Positions 27,501-39,500 of a stretch of DNA of 60,000 nt are shown here, piece by piece. The notes under the pieces are model-generated. The model saw only the letters and a list, made by a program, of their open reading frames with translations. It had not been told where the DNA came from and did not search any database. The translations under genes and the position numbers were made by a program. This stretch comes from Lineus longissimus (Eukaryota > Nemertea > Pilidiophora > Heteronemertea > Lineidae): assembly GCF_910592395.1 (NCBI RefSeq), contig NC_088308.1, positions 1,118,001-1,178,000 on the forward strand, given 5' to 3'. The first letter of the stretch is position 1; the number at the start of each line of letters is the position of its first letter.

Positions 27501-30500
27501 TTGTGACCAAATTAGCCCCTTATGTTGTGTGGGGACTGAATGGGAGCTTGTGTCCTGAATGGTTCAGGTGGCTGGCCTCTCCCTGTGGCGGACAATCATT
27601 GTGACACGGCTCATTCTCCGCAACACTGCCTATCAAAGAGATTTATGTTGTGCGAGATCTATAGTCCTTTAAGGGTCTTTTTGGCCCTTCCTGCTGGGCA
27701 GATTAGTGGTTGTAGGTTTTATAGGAAGTTACACTGGCAGGGAGGGTCAGTGGCCCTGTAAGGGACACTGGGTCCACTTTTCGGTTTTCTTTCAAGGAAT
27801 AATGAAGAATCATCCAACAGCGAATTCAGATTTCTTAACTTCGGTTTGCAGGCCTTTTTGGTTTCTAAGAGAGATTCAGGTCAATGGAATATCTGTGGAA
27901 CAGCATGCAATCTGTGGCCAGAGTTGGTGAGGATAAGGTACAATGGCCAAGGACAATCACTAGCTTGCATTGATTCTTGTCTTACCATCTTTCATTCGTC
28001 CTTCAGCAATGAACCACAGGAATCCAAATTGGTCAATATTTCACATTTAGCCAATTTGAAATTTCATCTGCATTTAGCATAGGGGTTGACCCGAATGAAT
28101 TGTTCACATTTTTGTTAATTAGCTGCTGGGAATGTCTTCCGCATTGGTCGAGGGGTGGGTCCATATCAATTGATAGCTTTCAGCATCAAGTGATGGAATG
28201 TTATATTGTACAGATCAGAAAGATTGCAGACAATACCCGGAAATAGTTGGACACTTTGCCTCCGTGTTAATTAGGGCTGACCACCGAGGCAGTTGTACTA
28301 AGTTTAGCTCATGGGCCAAAAGAGTGAAGGATGGTTTTCTAGCAATCAAAAAGTTACTCAACAAATTCAGCTGAATTTGTTCATATGTCACTCCTGACAA
28401 ATTTCAATATATTTCAGTCACGATCACCTCCTCCTATACATACATGAAAATGTCCACATGAAATTGAATATTTTCTGTTGGACCAATATTTGTTCTGTTC
28501 CAGTGTCATTTTAATGTTAAGATGCCGAAGTGACGTTGTGTTCTCTCGGTGCGGTCTAAAAGCTGACCAGACTTACACGCATTCAATCGAAGAAATTTAC
28601 ATTTTATCCAGACAGTGTTACTAAATTAACCCTTTCATTGTGTTAAACACTTAGAAGTTAAAAGATGTTCCAGTTGGCTCTAACTGAGAAGTCATTCTTA
28701 AAAGATTTCGTTGAAACATTTCATCATGAATATTGTAAATTTAAAGAGCCCGGAGTTTGACATGAGTCCATATCATGTGTCAGATGAAGCACATTTCCGT
28801 AATACAACATTCTGTTTACATGCAGCTACTCACAGTTCAAATGTTTGTTATCTAAATATTGTAGTTCTTGGAAGAGTCCGGCAGCAAAGTGATGGGGTCA
28901 GATGCATAGGTCATGATGACGCTGACACTACAAGGAATACCCCAGTCGATTTATCACCTATGTTTTTGTCAATATCAATATTTGTTCATTGATTCATTAG
29001 ATGAGTAGGCCAAATCATGATAAGCTACCAAGTACATTGCAGTTCATCTGCTCGTCAAGCCAATGATTCCCACATCGATCTGTCCCTTGAAGAGACTGTG
29101 ACACATGTTTCCTGCACCTGTAGAAAAACAAAGCCTTGTCATTTTCTATGTTTTCTTGCTCTGACGCTTTTGACGATTATGCAGTTCATGCCAATACCAG
29201 GGTAACAAGACACCAAGCTTTGACCAACCATACAGGTTAACATGCTTGTGTTTTCAGATGGTTCATGTTCATGTTAATTCTGCACTGATATCATTGCAAA
29301 AAGACTTCATGAAAGTTTGTTTTATCTTGTAGCCAGACCTCTTCAATTCTGTTAATGACATATGATCTGTTGGTCGTCATTTTTCTGTCAAGCTTTGGTT
29401 GAGTAAAATCAGCCAAGTCTAATTCAATGGTTGGCGTTGATGTCAATCTGTCCGAACTGGTGACTGAAGTAGGACTACTTGGGTCAACTGCAGCTGAATT
29501 ATGAATGGTATTTTGAAGTCCAGAACCAAGTTGAACATTCTGAGTACCTGAACCGATATTGCGTTCCAAGTTTAGGTATTCAATAGCCCTTGTAGCCACT
29601 CTCATCACTTGATGGCTGCTCGCACAGCTTGGGAAGTTTACCCTTTGGTGTCCACCTCCAAACATCACAGACACAACAGTGCGCTCATTGACTGATCAGT
29701 AGTCATCATCTCATCATCTCATCTGTATTCCTTTCAGATTGACTTTCCAATTCGACATTCATCCATCCTTTCGCAATGTTATGTTTATATAGCATGTAAA
29801 GTAGAAAACACTTCACACTCCTAAACTATTTGCCTTTCCTATCATTCCAGACTGGCTATGATTACGACCTGAGCACCATCTCCACCAGCTGTGACTAGAC
29901 ACTAGCGCCACCATGCTGCAGACCTTGTTCTACATCGGCGTGTTGACACCCGCAGCGATTGTCGTCTTCCTCTTCGTCATCTTCCTCATCTGTTGGTTCA
30001 AATGTAACCTGCGGGAAAGAATCTACCAGAAGATTGGGCGTGGTCACAACTCGACCCAGTCGTCCTTGGCCGACACCAAGGACTACATGAATGGAAAAAT
30101 GCAGCCACAGGTAGCAGTCAGACAGGAACATTTAGAAAATGAGGACAACGAATCACGTTGTGGATCTGTTCGGATTATAAATGGACAAGTCGTGAAATAT
30201 AACCGTGGGGAGTTTCCATATATGAAACGTGAATCATGGAGATACATGTCATCAAAGTCAGTATCAAAGATCAGGCAGGAGATTCTACAGGACAAGGTGT
30301 TTCCTCCCCTGCCACCAATCTGGACGACGGCAGCAGATAGCAGTTCGTCTTTAGACAGTGAAACTGCTATGACGAAACCTTGGCTGCCGCAAGAGGGCAA
30401 GGGTCAAGGTCATGAGCAGCCCCCGCGGGAATCACAAATGTGGAATAACGAGAGACACTGCAGTTGGAGTCATAGTCCCCAGCGCCCTTCTGTCGATAAC

Positions 30501-33500
30501 TCTCCTGTGAATATTAAACAACAAGGACAGAATGCAGATCTGCCGGAAAGTTCATCTGACACTTCTGATTCTCTTGGGACTAGTCCAGCAATACATCGTG
30601 AGAATACTGCGGTGCGACCGCTATATTTCTCACAAACACCAATACTGACACAATCCTCGATACACGGGAGTCCGAAACGTAATCATAACTATAATCAGAA
30701 AACTCTGAATGAAAAAATACCTGACAAGTCTTACGACTTATTTCTAAAAACTGAGCCTTCGACGGATAGCCGATTGACAATGACAGCAAATTCAAACGGG
30801 TGTCAAAAACAATTATTGCTGGATTCGCAGGATCTAGGGACGAGTACCGATGTGGATAACATCTACTTATCTGTGATGCCCAATGTAAGACCACCAATTG
30901 TTAGTGTGTAACAGTGCATTGCACTCCAATGACGTTTTAACCCTTGCATACATACATGAGCATTTTGAGACGTAGGCTTTTACAGAACATCTTCTTAACG
31001 TGGAAAGAAATCACCTTTCAATACCTGAAGTTCATTTTTGACTCGACACGCAATAAAACTCTCTCTGAAATCAAAAGGAGAATGACAAACCTTGATTCTT
31101 AACTATTTTTCACCAAACTTTTTGACCTCAAATGTGTGTCGAAAGGGGAAGCTTGAACCCCAAGCAAGTTCTCAAAATGTATTAATTCAATCCCAGAGTC
31201 TTTGCAAGTGTAACAAGGGTAATTCATTATTTAAAGCTGGCAGAGTTTCAAAGTAAATTAAATTAAATATTCTAAATTAGTCTGTACAGAAGTTCTCCTC
31301 ATATCAGAGAAGAGGAGCTCTGGACATGAGAATTCAAACTCTTATTATAGGACGCTTTTCATATTTAAGGTAGATTGTGACTAAGTCAGAGCAATGAGTG
31401 ACTAAGGAAGATAACCAGTGCTGATGCATTTGCAAGAAACAAACACAGAAATGGTGCTAAAATGTATATTTTTGTTGATAACTATTGTACATAGAGATGT
31501 TGAGGTTGAGTAAACTGCACGCTTGCTGCACATCAAATATAGAAATGGCTTACTGTTAGTTGCCAATGTTCAAGACTTCTCCAGTGTGCTCCTGAGTTAT
31601 ACTTTCAGGGAGAGAAATCAAGAGAACCTGCTGATTTCGGGGGGGGGGGGGGGATGAAGGGACACTATTGCTCTTGGAAACAGAGAATTGAGACAGCCAC
31701 TGGAGTATGCTTGGTTATATTTCACTCTTTCAAATACACACAGGTTACATATAAACCTCAAGTCAACATTTTGTCAAATCTAGGTTGGGTCAAGAATCGA
31801 AAAAAAACACAATTCATTTAAAACGTCACTGTCAAAGGGAAATGTTTTTCTCGCCATGTCTTGTTTTAGAAAGAGAATTTCAGTTCAAAGGTAAAAAACA
31901 AAGTGATCATTTACACTAGCACTACACTTGCATTTGTTTCTGACCAATCATGATGACATGGTGGATGTTATGCACTCCACTTACTAGACTTGCCGTGACG
32001 ACACAGTGGACATCCATGTCCCATATTTACCCAAGCCATTAACTTGTTTAGAAATACTTTCGTATGACAAAACGTGGATAGTCAATTTCACAAAATGACA
32101 GAGTGTTGACTGATCTATTGTGTGAAATAAGTGAGTGTTTACTGTAGTAGCTGATTTGATTAGAAACGATTCCTCCAAAAGAGATGAGATTCTGTGGTTA
32201 AGATGTCAAGTATGAGAGAGAGAGAGTAGCTTTTGTGATATCATGTCTAATATCTGTCAAAGAGTCACTGAGTCAAGAGGTGCTTCATACTGGCAGGTTA
32301 GAGATGATCCATCTTGGAGCTGTGCTCTGAAGTGAGTAGCAAGTTGTCATTGACATGCAAAGCCCAAGTGGCAGATATAAGATACAGTTGAACCTCTCTA
32401 TTAAGGACACCCTCGGGACTGACAAGTGCTGTCCTTAATAGAGAGGTGTCCTGATCAGAGAGGTCAAATGGAATGGAAACAACCACTTTGGGATCAAAAC
32501 TAGTGTCCCTAATAGAGAGGTTGTCCTTAATAGAGAGGTGTCCGCTAATAGAGGTTCTGCTGTATGTGTCACTTTCTTGTGTGATCAACATTTACTGCTT
32601 GAATACGTTAAACTGATGCAAAACCAACTGATTTATGCTAAACTTTGTCACATTCTGACATTGTGTACAAATGTACAAAACTTCTAAGTCATTGATTATA
32701 AAAAGGAATTTTCATAATCATTGTTTCGACTTTCTTTCTTTCATTCCTTTCTTTCAATCGTGTGATGGAAAATTTCATGGTGAGAACAGACCACCGTGAT
32801 GGACAATTAGGACACTCCACCGATGAGTTTCCCTCTCCAACTGACCACGGTAACTGGACTCACACAGTATGAAGCCACTTCCCCGGGATCCCTTATAGCC
32901 AGATCCTTCATGCCGAGGACCTTTTGGACCCTTTTTGTATCAGCCCTTTCACACCATTATGTGTTTCACAGAGATTTCCACCTCAAGCTGTGACAGTCAT
33001 CAGTGCTCATTGTACTGCTGCGACACCATGGGGAAATACTGTGTTAAAGGGGAAGCGGCAACCGAGGTGATCTTGTACATTGTACATGTACATTTGGACC
33101 ACATTCTGTCATGAAGGATTGATGGCTAATCATACAAGCACTGACAATACTCCAGGGTACCCAGTGAACTATTTAGCTTCAACACTTGAGTCAACAGATC
33201 CTTGTTCTTAGATCAAAAGTGAATCAGACAAAAAAGCCACTTCCCTTTTAAGACCAGGATGACAAGTTCTTTACAACACCTCAATGGAACTCCCTTCCTT
33301 CAGACCCATCAATGGTACTTTTTGGAGCCAGATTCAGCCCATCCGTTCAAAATAACCCAGCATCTTTGGTGGGACCTTTACACCCTCAGAGTCTGAGCCC
33401 ACTCCAGATGATCGCTCACAGAAGACTGATTCCTCAAGTCCTTCTGCCAAATCTTTCACAGTGGAACCCATTGTATCATGTCTCAAAGTCTCGATAGATC

Positions 33501-36500
33501 TGTGACAAATGTAGCTGAGTTGCACAGTCGGAGGCCCCTTAATCAAACCCTCATTCTGGTGAAACTAATTTGGATCTGCTCACTTTTTAGCTAAACTCAG
33601 CTTGTATTTATCATTTTGAGGGTCTCTTGCTGTGCTGGTCACACAGTATTACCCTGGGGAGGCCAGGTGGTGAGCTTTTTGCTCAGTGACACAGGTCACA
33701 CCCACCAGGCATGCCTCCCTTTTCAAACATATCTTTGAAATTGACGCATGAAAAACGAACATCCCACCGAAGTCTCCAACTTTGGCTATCTTGTGCCGAC
33801 GTGCCAGACTCCTTCGCCGATGGTAGACTGTTCCACTGATGGCTTCATGATCCTCACGAACCACTCGAGGGATACTTGACCAAGATTGATTACTCTGATA
33901 GAATCAGATTATCCTGATCAATGGACACGATGGATTCATTTCACCGATGCACAGGTTCTGATCGCTCATGTCGGGCGATCGGCACACTCTTAGATTCATC
34001 GCTCATTCGGCGAGGGGACCTAGATATTTTCTAAGACGGCTGTGACTGGGGAATCAAGTGGTTGTGATCACACCTAGTCTCTTGCAACCTCAGGTAGGCC
34101 ACTGCAATCCAATGGCAACTCTGATGGTCGGGCACTTTTCAACATCGTAAAAGTTGTCAGTTGTCAACATAACACAGTGACTACAGAGTGTGGAACTGGA
34201 GACAAAATAATCTTGTGATGATAATATCAAATATAATCCAAAGAAAGCTGACCAACTACAACCACCATTATTTATTGACCAGAAATCTGAAGGGGATCTG
34301 GTAACATCAGAAGATGCATCCTGATCGAAAAACTTGCTGGTCACATTTAACCACAACAGGTTATTATTTATTCAGGCTGTCAGAAAAAACCTTTATTATG
34401 ACGGGATTAAGAGAGCCCAAACATATCTGGTTATCAGCTTGATGAACAATGAAAGTCTATAACGTAATACGATGCTTTTTTTACTGGATTTTACTCCATG
34501 ATGTGGAGTCAGCTATAACAGTAATTCGGGGCTTGCTTAAGCAAATTCGTTCACTTGGGAATGAACTGACCAACTTCTAGGTGACGGCCCAGACACCTCC
34601 AGCAACACTGCCTCTCTGTAGCAGATCAGTCATGTCAGTGGTGTATCATCATATAAGCCTTCATCCTCGACACCTCTTCCTTCTCAATAATAAATGAGTG
34701 ACCGCTTTGTCCGATCTCCATCCTGCTGTCATTGTCAGACTCAGTGATAATGATACAATCAGGTTAAGAATGGACATTGATTCTCTTATTAGATCAACCA
34801 CAGCAAATAGCCAATTCATCTTTTGATGACAGTCTATACTCAACAGAGGAGTATTGTTCGTTGATGAGGAGGTCAGCTGGACTTCTCCCCAGGACTTCAA
34901 GCTCAGAAGCAAACAAATTCAGGTACCTTTTTACATTGGATTACTTCCCTCAGTGATACGAATGACAGGAGAACATCTTCTCCATAAAGTGACCTTCTCA
35001 TGGCCAACTGACTGTGACTCAAACTTGACGTCTGCATCCAAGGGACCATTATAGGCCTTGCTGACGTGAACGAACCCACAACGTAGCATCAATTTTCTTC
35101 CGCTCGGGCCCTCTTTTAGTCCTGAGACACTCAGGGGACAGTTGATTAGGGTTAGCAGTGTTTATTGACATATAAATATCTCTTCACCTACTGATGTGTT
35201 ATCAATACTTTGCTACAGGGCAAGATGGGCAGGTTCAGGGGTCGATCAATAGCACAGCTCCGCCAGCCACCTCAAGCAGCTGCACAGGTTGATTTGATGT
35301 GATAACGACAGAGAGATTTGTCATTTATGAGGAGAGGGAAGAGGAAATTGGTCTAGATTCAGATGAACACACTTTTACTTTGTGAACACTCCAGGAATGC
35401 AAACTTTCCAACATTATCCAAAACGTTCTCCTTTCTCAGGACAGGGCAGCTCAGCCAAGCTGATACTTGCCAAGTTGGGGAATTGATTCTTTAGGGTGGT
35501 TTAGAATGTTTTCCACCTGTACTGCTTGCAGTTCCATGTTATGTCTTGGGAACCATACATACTTTTGTTTGGCCTAGTCCTTTGCCAAGAGCCCAATTAT
35601 TTCATTTGCAACAACAATTTGCACAAAATGATTATTTTCGCACACTTTTTCCACTCATTAGTGCCAAAGTCTGGCTTTGACATCGTTCGATCATTTACAT
35701 GACCTTCGAATAAACGCTAATGGTATCGACAAGCAAAATGCGGCATATTATGTCATTATTTCTGTTGATATGTTCACATTATGAGGAGAAAACACCACTC
35801 TCTATTTGATTTCTCAGCCTATTGTGTGCTTTGTTTGCTTCCGCAATTGAGTGGCAAAATCACAGCCACAGAGTCAGGTAATTATTACCAGACCCAATAC
35901 CCAAGCTTTTATTATGTTCCTTCCAACTTCAACGCGTATTGACCTAAGGTTTGTATTGACTAAACCTTTCAAATCAGGCTTTGAATTTTTTATTTATGTT
36001 TTTTAAATCGTGTTTGACTTCAACTTAAACCAGTGTATTTTCTTTTAAAGTTAAGTCAATCTTTTTAGTTTTGATTAAACTGTACACATCAGTTTTTGTG
36101 TGTAATAAAGCAACCCCAATGAACTTTGAGTGTTGGTTGCTGACGAGCCATATGAAGAGGTTGGTTTGGTTCTGTCGGTACAACGTAAATGAAACAGCCA
36201 GGAAGAACACTCATTTTTACACACACTTCAGCCCAGCACAATGCATGGACTGACCCCCAAAACAGTTGGAGTTAATTGATCAATTAACTGTCACAGTCAT
36301 GTGACCCAAGCTCCCTACTTCATGCACTTATTTTCATACACAATATAATCAGATTTTATATTGAAAGACTCTGCTATAATCCAATGCATGGACTAAGCCC
36401 CTAAACAGTTAGAGTTAATTGATCAATTAAGTGTCACTGTGACCAAAGCTCCCTACTTCATACATAGTAATACTGTCAATTATACAAGCCATAGTTACTT

Positions 36501-39500
36501 ATCAGAATCCACCACAGGCACATACCAAATGCTTTTGTAATAGCATAGATATCAGCATACTCATAATTTTCAAAGAGCGCCACCTATATGGCAGACAAGA
36601 AATCAAATTGCACTAATTTTCATTTTGAAAGAAGGTCTTGCCTAGGGGTACCCACAAACCAAGTATGAACCTTCCAGGTCAAGTGGTTAAGAAACGGCCA
36701 GTTGAGTTTGTTGGTTAAAATTTGGAGTTGGAAATCCCTGAATAGTGGTGTAAACAGAAGCAGTATTTTCTATAGGAAATGTTTTTTATACCTTATTAGT
36801 AATCAACCCACGCCAGCCGAGCCGGACACAGATCTCTGAATGTCCCTTGTTTGATGGGTTGATCTCCATAGCATAACCATCTCAATCCATCACCAAAGAT
36901 ACTTTTTTTCACCGTCTTATTATTCTGTCCACGTCTTCCTGAGATTTTGTTCGTTCACCCAGAAAATGGATCTGATCAAGATGTGGATGATATTTAGCAC
37001 TGGGCCGGCAGGAAAAGCTGTCTGATTGGTGCTGAGTTGTATCACCCGGCGAAATTTTTGAGAAAAAAGTGTCAGTGTCACCATCATCAAAGCACCAAAA
37101 AATACTGATAAATGTCAGAGGAGACCATTTCAAAAAAATTGGCGGTGCAATCATCTATCAACGACATACCAACTACTAGTGAGGTCAAATCAACACAATA
37201 TCAATGTATTCATCAAGTGCACCGCGGTCACTAAAACTCAAATCAGATTAAATTCTATCAAAATCTGCCGGAGGTCTGTTTCGATTCCCACACTAAAGAT
37301 ATGTCGCACTTCAACACAATGTATTTGCATTTTCAATCATGGATATTGGAATAAAAAACATCCCGCCTGTCAACAGAGAAACTGATCTAACCCCAGGGTG
37401 TTTTGAAAGAAATTATCGTCCCATGAGAGTTCGAGCAGGGTACTTGGACGGCGGTGCCACCTTTTGTTTCATGATCACACTAGTCAGTAGGCCACCAAGA
37501 CAAACTTCAGAAACTGATCTTCCACCTGGCGTTATATTTTGGAAGGAAGTATCGTCCCATTAAAGTCTGTGCGTGGCAGTTGGACACCTGGTGTTTCATG
37601 ATCACATCAGTCAGTACAATCCATGCAAGACCTGTATAAGTGAAACAGATATCTGTATCCACAGTGCTTTGAAAGACACAAAAGCTTGAAAACAACAGCC
37701 AAAAAAGCAAGAACATAATCTAATCTGGACTTACCATTATTTAGATGTGCGACAGCATTTTCATATACCTGGCAAGCTTTTTTCTCCAGGGCTATCCTCT
37801 CTTCAACTGAAAAATATAAACAAGACATGTCAATCTCAGGGAGACACCATCAAGTTGACCTGCTCAACAACTGAAAACATTGGTCAACTCGCAGCAAAAT
37901 GCTTACAGAGGTGACTGCAGGGGGAGACAAGAAGAATGGATTCATTGTTTTACCTCTGCCTTCCTTGTTTGTACTGAGGAGTTTCTCTTCCAAGCACTGT
38001 CTTGCCACAGCATTCCAAGTGAATGGACTATCACCATAATGGGTCTTCAATCTGAAAGGGTAATGGATACCATTCACTTATACATGAGGATTTCCCTTGT
38101 AACTGGGACTAAATATCATTTTCTGGTTTCTGCAGACTTCACAATGACAAAGATATAAAAAGGGTAGGTACTATAAGGCTGAAGTAGCTAGGAAGTGTGA
38201 GAGAATCCACACAGAAAGCTTAGAAAAGTTGAGCTCTGCAGCACATGAACTTGTAGACTAATAGAAGCCAGTTTGACACCAATTGCACAAAAGTGAGCGG
38301 AGAAATTTAGTTGTTGAACTGAGACTTACTCATTGTAGACATCCTCGGTCATGTCTTGTGTGAAGTCGAACAACTTACAGACGGGCAAGAATGAGAGGCA
38401 GAATTCAACATCACCTGAAAGTGGAACAGCAACATAAAGTGCTCAAGTTACTTCAGGGAGAAACATTCTCTAGGTCGCAAGGCTGTGGAAAGTAAGTGGT
38501 GACAGAATGCCATGGCCCGTCTCGAAAACTAATACCAAAATCTCTACTTTGACCGATTTCCTAACGTGAAGAATCAGTTACCGGTCCTCATCAATTCTAG
38601 CAAAGACAGCTTACCAGGGAATGCTTCCAGGGCCTTCTTGTAAACGATTTGAGCCACTTGGCCAGCAAGGACAGCATCCTGTACATCAGATTCAGTTTCT
38701 TCATTCTCATCCTGAAAGGTAGAACTCCTCTTGTTAGACAGCATGTTAGCAGATGAAGGCATGAAGTCGTTACATGTAGATAAACATATATGAAACAACA
38801 TAATGCTATGCCACCAGGTTACCTTCTCAATTAAGACCACCAAATATTTTTTGGTTTCTTTCTAAAGGACACATGGGTTACATGTATATTGTGGTGGTCC
38901 TAGATCGGTATTCTCAACATCAAAACCCTGGGCTTTTGTCTAGGAGATCCTGAGTGTGTGTCTTCTGCTTGACAATCAATATAAAACAGCTCTCCCTCCT
39001 CATGACCACTGACCTCATTTTCCAGCCCAAGAATTTCCCTTCTTTTCCTTAACTTATCAGCATTGAGAAGTTCAAGTCTGTAGTACTGAAAAAGAAAAGG
39101 ATCAACTATTCAGTTTGGAAGTATCCCAAACTATAATGTCCTTTTTTATGAATCCAATAGTTTGAAACTTTACAGGCGGTTTCAAAGGAATATGAAAACA
39201 CAGCCACTAGTACATGTAATTCACATCCTGCTACACAGGGACAAAGTCAAAGGCAGATGACAGTGCAGGACACTTAACATGCAAGCGTGTCTGTCTAAGT
39301 CAGTGAATGCTAAGAAGAAGACAACTATGACAGGCAGTCAAAATGTAGCCCACCTCAAGCCAAAGATGTTTTGCCTCTGGGTTGAATCTTAGACCTCGCT
39401 GTAAAAGGCTTCTGGCATTATCTGTGTTGCCATGGTCTTCAAACTCCCACTTCGCAGCCAAGATCCATAAATCTGAAGCAAAGATATCATCAACATCACA

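Larger units (their letters stand above)
5966..37734 (-). other. Giant UTP6 intron 13 (about 31.8 kb)
   Basis: The donor is GTAAGT at 37734, after a codon-phase-1 G. The acceptor is TTCAG ending at 5966, in front of the exon encoding VMWTAYLLFCIER. The split Glu codon is completed correctly across this distance, and the flanking protein sequence is continuous with the family, so no exon is missing. All other introns of this gene are below about 0.9 kb. The intron contains the nested plus-strand gene at 29.9 kb and several repeats, listed separately. Between them (5966-13127, 13538-21367, 21496-29850, 31058-32382, 32565-36238, 36465-37734) I find only short chance frames and AT-rich sequence, with no further recognisable exon. 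Confidence 0.93.

Noticed and set aside
29291-29674. 127-codon minus-strand frame head-to-head with the nested gene
   Set aside because: No recognised domain, no clear splice sites or poly(A) signal, and composition like the surrounding intron.
36909-37154. Minus-strand frame with RTKSQEDVDRIIRR, resembling the human UTP6 segment around KSQEDTEAVF
   Set aside because: That part of the protein is already encoded by the exon at 4623-4700, the frame stops directly after the match, and its place in gene order is wrong. Chance likeness.
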